NCBI RefSeq assembly: GCF_007670255.1
Contig: NZ_SZVS01000002.1
Location: forward strand, 372,001 to 436,000
From: Paenarthrobacter nicotinovorans
Lineage (GTDB): Bacteria; Actinomycetota; Actinomycetes; Actinomycetales; Micrococcaceae
Reading direction: 5' to 3'
DNA: 64,000 bases
Below, in pieces: positions 42,607 through 51,625 of the stretch. The position numbers and the translations under genes were made by a program. A model generated the notes under the pieces. It searched no databases. It had not been told where the DNA came from and saw only the letters and a program-made list of their open reading frames with translations. How positions within the stretch are numbered: the stretch's first letter is position 1; every line of letters starts with the position of its first letter.

Positions 42607-42672
42607 ACAGCAGATCTTGGCCGCCGGGTCCAGCAATGGACCTGACCGGCTCACATAACAGGAGAAATAACT

Positions 42673-43230
42673 ATGCCTACCCCCACTAAGGGTCCGCGCC
42701 TCGGAGGCGGCCCGGCTCACGAGCGCCTGATGCTCGCGAACCTGGCAGCTGCTCTTTTTGAGCACAAGCGCATCACCACCACGGTCACCAAGGCCAAGCG
42801 CCTCAAGCCGTACGCAGAGCGTCTGGTCACCTTCGCCAAGCGTGGCGACCTCGCTTCCCGCCGCCGCGTTCTCGGCCTGATCAGCGACAAGGGCGTTGTC
42901 CACGAGCTGTTCACCGACATCGCCGGCGCCGTTGCCAACCGCGATGGTGGCTACACCCGCATCACCAAGATCGGCAACCGCAAGGGCGACAACGCTCCCA
43001 TGGCTGTCATCGAGCTCGTTCTCGAGCCGGTTTCCCCGAAGCAGGCCGTTGTTGCTGAAGCAACCGCTGCCGCTGCCAAGGCTGCTCCGGCTGCCGAAGC
43101 TCCTGCCGAGGAAGAGGTTGTAGAGACCGAAGCTGCTGAAACCGAAGAGGCTCCGGCCGCTGAAGCCGAAGCTGCTGACGCTGAAGTTGCTGAAACCGAA
43201 GAGGCTCCGGCCGCTGAGGACAAGAAGTAA
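42673..43230 (+). CDS. rplQ: 50S ribosomal protein L17, extended
   Basis: L17, 185 residues. The first 120 are the normal protein ([25 protein letters not shown]). The last 65 or so are an Ala/Glu/Pro tail in which the 30-bp segment 43134-43163 is repeated exactly at 43188-43217, giving ETEEAPAAE twice. AGGAGAAA precedes the ATG. Confidence 0.97.
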   Translation: MPTPTKGPRLGGGPAHERLMLANLAAALFEHKRITTTVTKAKRLKPYAERLVTFAKRGDLASRRRVLGLISDKGVVHELFTDIAGAVANRDGGYTRITKIGNRKGDNAPMAVIELVLEPVSPKQAVVAEATAAAAKAAPAAEAPAEEEVVETEAAETEEAPAAEAEAADAEVAETEEAPAAEDKK

Positions 43231-43249
43231 TTCACTGAATTCTTCACAG

Positions 43250-43255
43250 TAGACT
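43250..43255 (+). promoter_or_regulatory. Candidate truA -10 element (leaderless start)
   Basis: TAGACT ends exactly 7 bases before the truA ATG at 43263, so transcription could begin on or next to the A of the start codon. No ribosome binding site is present. The -35 region is weak. Confidence 0.45.
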
Positions 43256-43262
43256 TGAGTCT

Positions 43263-44153
43263 ATGAACGAACGAAAACCCGCTGCCCCCGTATTGGGGGG
43301 CGGCGGGTTTTTGCGTGTCCGGCTTGATCTTTCCTACGACGGCGGCCCTTTCAGCGGGTGGGCATTGCAGCCGGGCCTGCGGACCGTGCAGGGCTCCCTT
43401 GAAGAGGCTTTGGCCTTGCTCCTGCAGCGCAGTGTGCGTGTAACCGTCGCCGGCCGGACCGACGCCGGTGTCCACGCCCGCGGCCAAGTAGTCCACTTCG
43501 ACGTCACCGAAGCCGAGTGGCTGTCTCTGCCGCGCGGGCACGAACTTGATCCCGCCGTCGCAATTTTGCGGCGGCTCCGCGGCGCTTTGAGCCGCGTCCT
43601 GGGCGACTTCACCGGTGCAGTGGAAGTGCACGACGCCGGTCTGGCGCCGGAAGGTTTCGACGCGCGCTTTTCGGCACTGTGGCGCAGGTACAGTTATCGG
43701 ATTGCCGACGGTCCAGGGCGATGGGATCCGGTGCTCCGTGGCATCACGCTCTGGCACAAGGCGGCCTTGGATGTTTCCCTGATGAATGAGGGCGCTCAGT
43801 CCTTGCTGGGGCTCCAGGATTTCCGCTCGTACTGCAAGCCCCGGGAGGGCGCCACTACTATCCGCGAGCTGCAGAAGTTCTCGTTTGCGCGGGGGAGCGA
43901 TGGCGTCATTGTGGCCACCGTGCAGGCTGACGCGTTCTGCCACAACATGGTGCGTTCGTTGGTGGGATCAACCCTGCGGGTGGGCGAGGGGCTGGAGGCT
44001 CCCATATGGCTTCACGAGCGGCTGCTTGAGCGGAAGCGGGATGCGAAATCCGTGCTGGCTGCGCCACATCCGCTGGTTTTGGAGGAAGTCGCCTACCCGT
44101 CTGACAGTGAGCTGTTGGCCCGGGCCGAACTGACGCGGGCGCGGCGCGAGTAG
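43263..44153 (+). CDS. truA: tRNA pseudouridine(38-40) synthase
   Basis: TruA, 296 residues, isomerises U38-U40 in tRNA anticodon arms. The catalytic aspartate is Asp67 in AGRTDAGVHARGQV. The conserved family start is LRVRLDLSYDGGPFSGWALQPG, so residues 1-16 are not conserved and are in fact the coding reading of an intrinsic terminator. The start is uncertain: ATG 43263 (possibly leaderless) or TTG 43311. It closes the alpha operon group as in many bacteria. Confidence 0.93.
   Translation: MNERKPAAPVLGGGGFLRVRLDLSYDGGPFSGWALQPGLRTVQGSLEEALALLLQRSVRVTVAGRTDAGVHARGQVVHFDVTEAEWLSLPRGHELDPAVAILRRLRGALSRVLGDFTGAVEVHDAGLAPEGFDARFSALWRRYSYRIADGPGRWDPVLRGITLWHKAALDVSLMNEGAQSLLGLQDFRSYCKPREGATTIRELQKFSFARGSDGVIVATVQADAFCHNMVRSLVGSTLRVGEGLEAPIWLHERLLERKRDAKSVLAAPHPLVLEEVAYPSDSELLARAELTRARRE
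43274..43312 (+). terminator. Alpha operon terminator inside the truA 5' end
   Basis: Arms 43274-43289 and 43295-43312 form a GC-rich stem of about 16 bp and are followed by TTTTT. It ends the rplQ transcript but overlaps the first codons of truA. Confidence 0.8.
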
Positions 44154-44185
44154 CCTTTTGTCGTGCCGCACCCGGACGTTGGAGG

Positions 44186-44220
44186 ACCCCCTCCCGGCTC
44201 TGGGTACCGGAAGGGGGCCG
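44186..44220. terminator. Possible bidirectional terminator between truA and tadC
   Basis: GGACCCCCTCCCGG pairs imperfectly with CCGGAAGGGGGCC in the gap between the convergent truA and tadC genes. Moderate stem, no clear T-run. Confidence 0.45.
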
Positions 44221-44294
44221 TTGTGGCACTCCGTGGTCTGGGATCCGCGAAGTGCCGGTCTATGGGGGGCGGTTAAGGTTGGTTGGAGAGTCGC

Positions 44295-45173
44295 CTATCC
44301 GGAAAAAGCCTTGATGATGCCCATGACTGCGGGACCCAGCAGGATGATGAACAAGGTGGGAAGGATGCAGAAAAGCAGGGGAAACAGGATTTTCACCGGA
44401 ATTTTCATGGCGTACTCCTCAGCCCTCTGACGCCGCTTGGTTCGCATCTCTTGGGCCTGCGACTTCAGGACTTTCGAGATGGCGATGCCGTAGGCATCCG
44501 CTTGGACTATGGCCCGGACAAAGCTTCGGACGTCCGGCACATCCACGCGATCCGACATGGCGAGATAGGCCTCTTTGCGGCTTCGACCTACTTGGATGTC
44601 CTGGAGAGTTCGTATGAGCTCATCTGCCAAGGGGCCGGTCCCGTTCGTTGCCGCCCGTGCCATGGAAGCTTCGAAACCCAGGCCCGCCTGCACTGCAATT
44701 AGCATCTGGTCCAGAGTGTTGGGCAGTTCCATGCGAATCGCAGCCCGGCGCTTTTCCGCATTGGAACGGATCAGCAAGTCCGGCACGAAATAGCACAGGG
44801 CGGTCGTAGCCAAACCCAGGAGTAATTTTCCGACGTTGGGATCGCCCAAGTACAAGACCAGTCCCAACAATGCGCCGGCGATTGAGGCCATTGGCTTTGC
44901 CGCCAGGACTTTGTCCAAAGGCCACTCCTTGGGCCGTCCCGCCCCGGCAAGTTGTTTGTCTAGCCATGCAATATACCCGTCGGGGGCGAACCGCCTGGAG
45001 ACTCCTGCTATCCGTTGGACTGCTGTGACGGGACGGGTCGTGAGGACGGAGGTGCGGCCCAGATTGGACCTGATGTTACGGAGGCCCGCCCGGTCGCCGG
45101 CCACAGCAAGCCAAACGAGCAAGGAGACTGGGGCGACAATGCAGAGGACTGCGGCGTAGGCAAAAAGTGTCAT
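44295..45173 (-). CDS. tadC: Tad pilus inner-membrane platform protein TadC
   Basis: A type II secretion F-domain protein of 292 residues. N-terminal helix, then the T2SSF core with PNTLDQMLIAVQAGLGFEASMARAA, then C-terminal membrane helices (FPLLFCILPTLFIILLGPAVM). With TadB it forms the membrane platform from which the Flp pilus is built. It is the last gene of the minus-strand Tad unit. Confidence 0.88.
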   Translation of the reverse strand: MTLFAYAAVLCIVAPVSLLVWLAVAGDRAGLRNIRSNLGRTSVLTTRPVTAVQRIAGVSRRFAPDGYIAWLDKQLAGAGRPKEWPLDKVLAAKPMASIAGALLGLVLYLGDPNVGKLLLGLATTALCYFVPDLLIRSNAEKRRAAIRMELPNTLDQMLIAVQAGLGFEASMARAATNGTGPLADELIRTLQDIQVGRSRKEAYLAMSDRVDVPDVRSFVRAIVQADAYGIAISKVLKSQAQEMRTKRRQRAEEYAMKIPVKILFPLLFCILPTLFIILLGPAVMGIIKAFSG

Positions 45174-45182
45174 GGCTGGCTC

Positions 45183-46136
45183 CTAGAACTTCGGCTTGAT
45201 AAGACGGCTGAGCCAGAACCACCCCAGGCCCAGCATCACAGCTGCCACCCCGAGCATCAGGTATCCCGGAAGGGTAGAGGTAAAGGTGTGAGCGTAGGTG
45301 GGATTAATCAGCATCAGCGCGAAGAACATCGCTATCGGCAACGCCAGCAAGACGATGGCAGACATTCGGCCTTCCGCACTCAGCGCCCTTACTTGCCGTC
45401 GGATCTGGTTGCGATCCCTGATGGTTTCACCCACGTGATCCAATACTTCGGCGAGATCCCCGCCCACTTCACGGTGGACTTCGATGGCTTGGGCAATCCA
45501 CGCAAGATCCTCGCTTTTTGTCCTCTCGGCAACATCCAGCAAAGATCCGCCGAGATCCCTCCCGATCCGGGACTCATTAACCACGCGGCTTAGTTCTTCC
45601 GACATGGGAGCTTGGCTTTCCACGGCGGCAGCATCCACCGCACGCAGGAGGCTGTGGCCTGCCCGAAGCCCACCAGTCAGGAGCTGAAGGGTGTCCGGCA
45701 CCTGTTCCTCGAAGGCGGCTCTCCGACGCGCGGTCAGCAGGCGCAGTGCAGCGTAAAGGCCCAAAACTCCGAAGAAGACGAAGACGATGCACATGAACAG
45801 CCCGCCCAACGAGGCCCCCGCCACTGCGCAGACCAGCAGCACCACGCCGGACAGGACCATATAGTCAGACGCCTGCTTCTTAAGTCCGGCGGCATCGAGG
45901 ACCGCTGGCGAGAGAATGCCGCGGGGGCGGTCCAGAAACCGTGAGGCTACGAGGCCCCTGGCTGAGCCGGCAACGACATCCAGCGCCGTCCGACGCACCA
46001 GGGCCGGGGGTTGCCGCCGCTCAAGGGCAATCGTTCGCCTCGACTTCAGGACAACCGTCACCAAAAGCAACAGAGCGATGTAGACAAAGATCAAGCCAAT
46101 CGCCAGAACCATTGGCGAGTCCCACCGTGCGATCAT
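45183..46136 (-). CDS. tadB: Tad pilus inner-membrane platform protein TadB
   Basis: A T2SSF-domain protein of 317 residues with N-terminal and C-terminal helix pairs and the core PDTLQLLTGGLRAGHSLLRAVDAAA. It overlaps the ATPase gene by four bases and ends nine bases before tadC, so all three are co-translated. Confidence 0.88.
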   Translation of the reverse strand: MIARWDSPMVLAIGLIFVYIALLLLVTVVLKSRRTIALERRQPPALVRRTALDVVAGSARGLVASRFLDRPRGILSPAVLDAAGLKKQASDYMVLSGVVLLVCAVAGASLGGLFMCIVFVFFGVLGLYAALRLLTARRRAAFEEQVPDTLQLLTGGLRAGHSLLRAVDAAAVESQAPMSEELSRVVNESRIGRDLGGSLLDVAERTKSEDLAWIAQAIEVHREVGGDLAEVLDHVGETIRDRNQIRRQVRALSAEGRMSAIVLLALPIAMFFALMLINPTYAHTFTSTLPGYLMLGVAAVMLGLGWFWLSRLIKPKF

Positions 46137-47611
46137 CGTGGGCCTCCGGAGATCAGTGAACCGAAGACTGCCGGTGACAGTTGAATGCCAAGGTCGGCGA
46201 ATCGCTCCGTGAACCGGGGCCGGACGCCAGTAGGAACGGTTCGGCCCCTGAAACGGCCGTTGGTGTCCACCCCTGCTGCATAGTCGAAGACGAACGCGTC
46301 CTGAAGGGTCACCACGTCCCCTTCCATCCCTTGGACCTCGGTGATGTGGGTGATGCGCCGGGTACCGTCCCGAAGACGGCTGATATGGACGATAAGGTTG
46401 ATGGCCGAGGCAATCTGTTCCCTGACGGCCCGAAGCGGCAGGTCCATTCCCGACATCAGCACGAGGGTCTCAATGCGGGCTATGGCATCGCGTGGAGAGT
46501 TAGCGTGCACAGTCGAAATGGAGCCATCATGCCCGGTGTTCATGGCCTGCAACATATCCAGCGATTCGCCACCGCGTACTTCGCCAACCACGATCCTGTC
46601 AGGCCGCATGCGAAGGGAGTTGCGGACCAGGTCACGGATGGAAATCTCCCCCCGGCCTTCAATATTGGCAGGACGGCTCTCCAGGCGCACCACATGCTCC
46701 TGTTGCAATTGCAGCTCCACGGCGTCCTCGATGGTGACGATCCGGTCATCTGCAGGAATGAAGGACGACAAGACATTGAGGAGTGTGGTTTTACCGGTAC
46801 CAGTGCCCCCGGAAACGATGATATTCATGCGGGCCCGGACACATGCGCTGAGCAGTTCGGCCATTTCCGGAGTCATACTGCCAAACTCAATGAGTTTCGC
46901 TGCAGTCAAGGCCTCCCGGCCGAATTTGCGGATGGTAAGCGATGGCCCGTTAACGGCCAGCGGCGGGATGATGGCATTGACGCGCGAGCCGTCGGCCAAG
47001 CGTGCATCCACCAGTGGGGATGACTCATCAATGCGGCGACCTACCCGGGAGACGATCCGCTCGATGACGCGGCGGAGAGCCTCATCCGACGTGAAGCGGG
47101 CCTCCGTCTTGTACAGCTTCCCCCCACGTTCGACGTAAATGCTATCGAACCGGTTGACCATGACCTCGGTCACCGCCGAGTCGTTCAGGAATCGCTGGAT
47201 TGCTCCGTGGCCCATGACATCGTCAAGAATATCCCCGGTCAGCCGCTGCCGCTCAGTCGTACTGAGTGGAACTTGCTCTTCGTCAACGACGAGTCGAAGT
47301 TCATCCCTGACGTACTGGTTGAGTTCGTTTTCTTCCAACGTGGAATCAGTGAGCCGGGAACCAAGTCGTTCGTACAGGGCCGACACCGCTCGTTCCTTGA
47401 GCCCAGCCAGAGCCCCGCTGGCCAGGATCGTCGAGGGTGATTCCCCATCCGCTTCCGTGATACTGGATGCCGCCGCGGCGACCCTGGCTTCCTGTATGCG
47501 CCCCAGCGTGGATGCTGGGGTGTCCGACGGAAGAAGGGTAGGAGTGCTCAGTGTCTCCTGGCGAGCGCTCTCCGGATTGCGAAGATCTTCAAACCTGCGT
47601 GACAGACTCAT
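46133..47611 (-). CDS. cpaF: Tad pilus assembly ATPase TadA/CpaF
   Basis: A secretion ATPase of 492 residues that drives pilus polymerisation. Walker A is GGTGTGKT (268-275); GEVRGGESLDMLQAMNTGHDGSISTVHANS gives the Walker B and histidine-box region. About 80 N-terminal residues precede the family core, which begins around LGSRL. It overlaps both neighbours by four bases. Confidence 0.95.
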   Translation of the reverse strand: MSLSRRFEDLRNPESARQETLSTPTLLPSDTPASTLGRIQEARVAAAASSITEADGESPSTILASGALAGLKERAVSALYERLGSRLTDSTLEENELNQYVRDELRLVVDEEQVPLSTTERQRLTGDILDDVMGHGAIQRFLNDSAVTEVMVNRFDSIYVERGGKLYKTEARFTSDEALRRVIERIVSRVGRRIDESSPLVDARLADGSRVNAIIPPLAVNGPSLTIRKFGREALTAAKLIEFGSMTPEMAELLSACVRARMNIIVSGGTGTGKTTLLNVLSSFIPADDRIVTIEDAVELQLQQEHVVRLESRPANIEGRGEISIRDLVRNSLRMRPDRIVVGEVRGGESLDMLQAMNTGHDGSISTVHANSPRDAIARIETLVLMSGMDLPLRAVREQIASAINLIVHISRLRDGTRRITHITEVQGMEGDVVTLQDAFVFDYAAGVDTNGRFRGRTVPTGVRPRFTERFADLGIQLSPAVFGSLISGGPR

Positions 47612-48810
47612 CGAACTACCGCCCTTCTGTGTACCTGCTTGCGGGACCGTTCATCCCAATTCGGCTGGAACCGGCTGACGAGCAGGCGGAGCCCCTTCAA
47701 AGCAGCATCCCGGCTGGCGTCCTGAAGCAGTGGTACGCCCTTGTTGGTTGAATACGGCAACGTTCGGGAACGGGGGATCGCTACGTCGACGGGGACGCCA
47801 ATGGTGGCTTCGATGTCCTTGAGCTGCAGCCCGCTCTTGTGGTCGGTCATGTTCAGTACCACGTGCCGGTTCCGCGGAAGCAGTTGCAGCTCATCCAGGA
47901 TTTGCAACCCGCTACGGAGCCCACGAATGCTTGGAATATCCATCCCACAAACCCACACCGCATCTGTGGCACATTCGAGGGCGGCCAACACGTGCTCTCC
48001 CAGGCCCGGAGCCGTATCGACCACGACGTATTGGAATTCGTGACGCAATTGTTCCAGGAGGCGAGTGATATGGGCAGCCGAGATCTTGTCCATTTCCACT
48101 GGATTCCGTGGCGCACACAGGGCGTAGATGCTGGCGGGATGGACTGTGAGGTAGGTCTTGAGGACCATCGCGTCTTGGGTTGCTGGACCGAGGACGGCAT
48201 CGGTGATGGTTCGTTCAGGTTCCAGTAGCAAGCCGCTGCCGACGTCGCCGAACTGCAGATCAAGATCCACAATGACCACTCCCATAGGCGCAAGTTTGCC
48301 AAGGCCCACGGCCAGATTAGTGGCCACTGTGGTCTTGCCTACGCCGCCTTTGGGTGACATGACAGCAATGACCCGGCCACCGGAACCGATCGTTCCTTCT
48401 CCCGAGACAGGAGCCAGGCCCCGGCGCCGGCCAGCAGCCGCCAAACACGCCCTTTCCACCATGATGCGGATGTCTTCCACATCTGCGGTGGGCGAAAGGA
48501 TGTCCCGAACGCCGGCCCGCATGGCTCCAAGCACAAGCTCGGCCGTCTGGACGGCCGCCAGCACCACGCTGATTTCCGGATACTGCAGGTCCATCAACGA
48601 TGCGAGCTTCAGCGACTCCGACACTTCCAGCCCGGGTCCGAGAATCATAACCTCAGGGGGTTCGCCGAGAAGCTGGTCCATGATGTCACGGGGTCCCTCA
48701 GGCAAATAGTTCGCCTGGAACCATTGGAGACTGCCGCTCATGCCCGCAGTTGCGGTCCGAACGCGCTTCTCAAAGTCGTGATCTGCTGTGATGAGAATAA
48801 AGCGACTCAT
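47608..48810 (-). CDS. cpaE: Tad pilus localisation ATPase TadZ/CpaE
   Basis: A 400-residue protein with an N-terminal receiver-like domain (1-125) lacking a clear phosphorylation site, and a ParA/MinD-type ATPase domain with the deviant Walker A KGGVGKT (154-160). In other Tad systems this protein places the pilus machine. It overlaps cpaB and cpaF by four bases each. Confidence 0.9.
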   Translation of the reverse strand: MSRFILITADHDFEKRVRTATAGMSGSLQWFQANYLPEGPRDIMDQLLGEPPEVMILGPGLEVSESLKLASLMDLQYPEISVVLAAVQTAELVLGAMRAGVRDILSPTADVEDIRIMVERACLAAAGRRRGLAPVSGEGTIGSGGRVIAVMSPKGGVGKTTVATNLAVGLGKLAPMGVVIVDLDLQFGDVGSGLLLEPERTITDAVLGPATQDAMVLKTYLTVHPASIYALCAPRNPVEMDKISAAHITRLLEQLRHEFQYVVVDTAPGLGEHVLAALECATDAVWVCGMDIPSIRGLRSGLQILDELQLLPRNRHVVLNMTDHKSGLQLKDIEATIGVPVDVAIPRSRTLPYSTNKGVPLLQDASRDAALKGLRLLVSRFQPNWDERSRKQVHRRAVVR

Positions 48811-49574
48811 TTGAACAACCTCCCCCGGTCCAGGACTCCTGAGGTTCCTTCGGTGGCGCCTGCGGGCTCCTTGGACAGGTAGACGGTGCCGAATTCGGCT
48901 GCATAGACGATCTTCTCCACGTCAACATCCGATCTTGCCAAGGTGACGAGGTACTGACCGGCTTGGCTGGAGTTCTTATTGGCATTCAGGGCTCCGCCAC
49001 CGGAAGCATTTTCTGCGCTGGAAGTGTCAGCGACTGCTCCAGTTGCGTCCTGAACAGCCGTCACCAGCACTTTGTGGAAGGTCAGCTGCGTCTGGTCAGG
49101 GGCGTTGGACTTGTCGTTTTCCTTGACTGACAGCATGACGCCAACAGTGTCACCGGCGATGAGGCTCCCACCAACAACTCGTTCGATCGGTAGTTTCAGG
49201 GTTACTTCCTGGAGGCCTGGCGGCAATTCAACCCGACCCGGCCCAACCACGGCGTTCGGTTCCACCATGCGCGAGGAAAGGACTTGTTCGCCTTGAACGA
49301 GCGCCACTGCCGCGACCTTCGAACCGAGGTCGGCCAGACTGCTGATGCTGTCCGACGCCACTGCCGACTTGGGAATTGCCCGTTTCACGACAGAATCTCC
49401 GAACTTGGCCGCTGTGGTGCCGGCCGGGATGTCCTTTTGGACGATGTAGACCTCTTTAGTCTCAGTGTTGGCCAAGGCGCGCTTGTCGGCGCCTTGGACG
49501 TAGAGAACGAGCATCACTGTTCCAATGACGGCTACGACAAGCGCAGCGATGCCTCCCAGTAGGCGAGCTTTCAT
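48807..49574 (-). CDS. cpaB: Tad pilus assembly protein CpaB (RcpC-like)
   Basis: A 255-residue protein with one N-terminal membrane helix (about 6-27) and an SAF domain (about 42-105, VYIVQKDIPAGTTAAKFGDSV), then a CpaB-type second half. In Gram-negatives it is periplasmic and works with the secretin; no secretin gene is present here, as expected for a Gram-positive. Confidence 0.85.
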   Translation of the reverse strand: MKARLLGGIAALVVAVIGTVMLVLYVQGADKRALANTETKEVYIVQKDIPAGTTAAKFGDSVVKRAIPKSAVASDSISSLADLGSKVAAVALVQGEQVLSSRMVEPNAVVGPGRVELPPGLQEVTLKLPIERVVGGSLIAGDTVGVMLSVKENDKSNAPDQTQLTFHKVLVTAVQDATGAVADTSSAENASGGGALNANKNSSQAGQYLVTLARSDVDVEKIVYAAEFGTVYLSKEPAGATEGTSGVLDRGRLFK

Positions 49575-49615
49575 TGCTTCTCCTGTTCGATGCGGGGCAG
49601 AGCGAATCCGGACCG

Positions 49616-50647
49616 CTATTTGATGAGTTTCACCACGACGGTGCCAAGATTTGCACCAGGACCGGTGCTATTACCGCCTTCGATATCGTCGATGGAAACG
49701 TATTTGACGAACTTCCCTATGATGCAGCGGTCCGGGCCACCCGAACACGCAAGGTTCGAGTTGCCGACTGCCGCGGTGGTGTTGCGGAATTCGTAGACGC
49801 CACCTTGGCCCAACTTCCAGCCTGTGATGCGGAACGTTGCGTAGCCCATCAGGTGGAAGGACCCGTTGTTGCCTGTCCCGGTTGCTGTATCAAATACGGG
49901 AAAATGTACTTCCAGCACCTTTCCGGCGTTGAGGGTATTGATCCAGCCCTGCAGGATAATGGCGCATTGCGAGGGTTTGTTGTTACCTGGATCAGAGCCG
50001 GCGACATTCCCCACTGTTGTCACAACCTTGCAGTCGTTGTCCGGATCGTCCAGCCAGCCCCAGCCACCGGGAATGGTGTGCCCGGAGGCATTCGTGCAGG
50101 TTACGCCCGGCTTCCAGGAGACCTTTTGAAGGCTCCCGCTCGCCAAACCTCCCGCGAGGTCCCAACACTTGTTGGAGAACGCCAAGGGAAAGCCGCCGCC
50201 CCCGTTTGGGGCTACCAAGGCTGCGGTTGCCGTGGCCCCAACCGTGGCCGGCCCTGAACTCAGTGCGCTGGCGAACATCTTCGTAAGGAAACCCGCATTG
50301 CTGGTTCCGTCGATGGTGGAGGTCTGGACAGTCACTTGGTTCTGAACCGAGAGGTCTACAGACCTCACTCGTGAAACACCGTCTCTGGAGTTCTGGTCGG
50401 CGAGTTGTTTCGCGGCCGTGTTCGCGCTGCTTTGTGTGCAGCCCGAGCTGGACGCGCAGAGTTGGGCGACCGCGATCGCTCCTGCGTCCGCACCGTTCTG
50501 AAGCTCGCCGCGTTCGGCGTAGATTTGCCCGACATCCACTGCCATGGCGCCTGCGCCTATGAGTACCAGCATCATGAGGGCTACCAGCATGCCGCTTGCG
50601 CCGCGTTCGTTGCTGTCCCCGCTGAACCTTGTCTTTAACCACCGCAC
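49616..50647 (-). CDS. tadG: TadG-like pilus assembly protein
   Basis: A 343-residue protein. The short N-terminal segment NERGASGMLVALMMLVLIGAGAMAVDVGQIYAERGELQNGADAGAIA is the putative Flp pilus-assembly TadE/G domain, with one membrane helix at about 20-38; the rest is predicted extracytoplasmic with several cysteines. Unlike TadE it lacks the Glu at +5. The GTG start overlaps the tadE stop region by 13 bases. Confidence 0.8.
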   Translation of the reverse strand: MRWLKTRFSGDSNERGASGMLVALMMLVLIGAGAMAVDVGQIYAERGELQNGADAGAIAVAQLCASSSGCTQSSANTAAKQLADQNSRDGVSRVRSVDLSVQNQVTVQTSTIDGTSNAGFLTKMFASALSSGPATVGATATAALVAPNGGGGFPLAFSNKCWDLAGGLASGSLQKVSWKPGVTCTNASGHTIPGGWGWLDDPDNDCKVVTTVGNVAGSDPGNNKPSQCAIILQGWINTLNAGKVLEVHFPVFDTATGTGNNGSFHLMGYATFRITGWKLGQGGVYEFRNTTAAVGNSNLACSGGPDRCIIGKFVKYVSIDDIEGGNSTGPGANLGTVVVKLIK

Positions 50648-51018
50648 CGCATGGCCCCCTTACCGACTACGGAAAGCGATGGAGTAAAGAGCCCGGTCAG
50701 CGTCGGCGAGCTGAACGTCACCGTTGCGGTGACAGTCGCGCCCGGACTGCAGGCGCCGGAAAGGCTGACGTTTCCGGGAGCGAGATTAATGCTCGGTGCC
50801 CCTGCCACTGCGGCGGCTTGGGCTTTAGCTGTGCTATTGGTGACAGCCATGGTTCTGGCAGCCTCCCGCGCGGCTTGCGTAGCGGAAATCTGGAGATTGA
50901 AAAAGAATGCGAATTCCACGATTCCCACGACGAGGAGCAGTAGTAGCGGCGCTACCAGGGCGAATTCGACCGCCACGGCCCCACGCTCATTCGCCGGCCC
51001 TTTCTTCATGTTGTTCAC
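50635..51018 (-). CDS. tadE: TadE-like pseudopilin
   Basis: A 127-residue protein with a prepilin-like N-terminus NERGAVAVEFALVAPLLLLLVVGIVEFAF: cleavage is expected after Gly13, which places Glu18 at +5. GTG 51018 has GGGAGGG five bases upstream and is preferred over the ATG three codons later; the longer frame to 51135 runs into the intergenic hairpin. Confidence 0.85.
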   Translation of the reverse strand: MNNMKKGPANERGAVAVEFALVAPLLLLLVVGIVEFAFFFNLQISATQAAREAARTMAVTNSTAKAQAAAVAGAPSINLAPGNVSLSGACSPGATVTATVTFSSPTLTGLFTPSLSVVGKGAMRCGG

Positions 51019-51050
51019 GTAACCCTCCCAGGGGTTGGCGCCTAAGACAG

Positions 51051-51085
51051 CGATGCCGCGTCCGCGCTGGGCGGACGCGGCATCG
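51051..51085 (-). promoter_or_regulatory. flp-tadE intercistronic hairpin
   Basis: A perfect 15-bp stem (51051-51065 with 51071-51085) and a 5-base loop, 18 bases after the flp stop, without a T-run on the coding strand. It probably protects flp mRNA or attenuates the downstream genes, so that pilin is made in excess. Confidence 0.65.
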
Positions 51086-51103
51086 TGCTCGGGGGTGTGG
51101 GTC

Positions 51104-51307
51104 CTACCAGCTGTTGACCGTGTTGGCCAGCCCATTGAAGAAGCCGTTAAGGGCTCCGCCGAAGGCGCCTACGCCGCCGACGAGGATCAGGGCGATCAGG
51201 CCAACCAACAGCCCATATTCCGTTGCTGTCGCGCCCTTCTCTTCCCGGGTGAAGCGGTCCTTGACGCCGGCGATGAATGCAATGGTGTGGATCATGAAAG
51301 TAGACAT
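51104..51307 (-). CDS. flp: Flp-type pilin
   Basis: Major pilin precursor, 67 residues. The leader ends in EEKG, cleavage is expected after Gly25, and ATATEYGLLVGLIALILVGG follows with Glu30 at +5 and the Glu-Tyr pair typical of Flp pilins. GGGAAGGA precedes the ATG by about seven bases. It is the structural subunit assembled by the downstream genes. Confidence 0.93.
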   Translation of the reverse strand: MSTFMIHTIAFIAGVKDRFTREEKGATATEYGLLVGLIALILVGGVGAFGGALNGFFNGLANTVNSW

Positions 51308-51625
51308 TGGAAAATCCTTCCCAGAAATGATTTTGTTTGAGGGTAATGAATGGTTATTGCGAGAGTGTAGATTATCCGAGCTCGAAGGGCTGTTATTGCT
51401 TTACCCGTTCGGAATTCGATGACTCAAGAATTGCCCAGGCACGCCAATAGCCACAATGCGTAGCCGTACTCGATTTATTTGGGCATGCATTACCTGCCCG
51501 GTGAGCGTAGGGGAGCCAAGTACTCAGTTTCGGTGGCTGAACAAGCAGGAACTACTTGGTTTTAGCAGGAGGCTTACTAATCAGAGAGCGGCCATGAGGA
51601 GAGAAGAGCACGTACTCAGCCAGGC
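51308..51625 (-). other. flp upstream region (318 bp)
   Basis: Non-coding gap between the prepilin peptidase and flp genes, visibly richer in A and T in the 130 bases next to flp. GCAATAAC occurs twice there on the flp strand, and TAATCT or TACACT could serve as a -10 box, but no -35 is clear. It probably holds the flp promoter. Confidence 0.5.
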
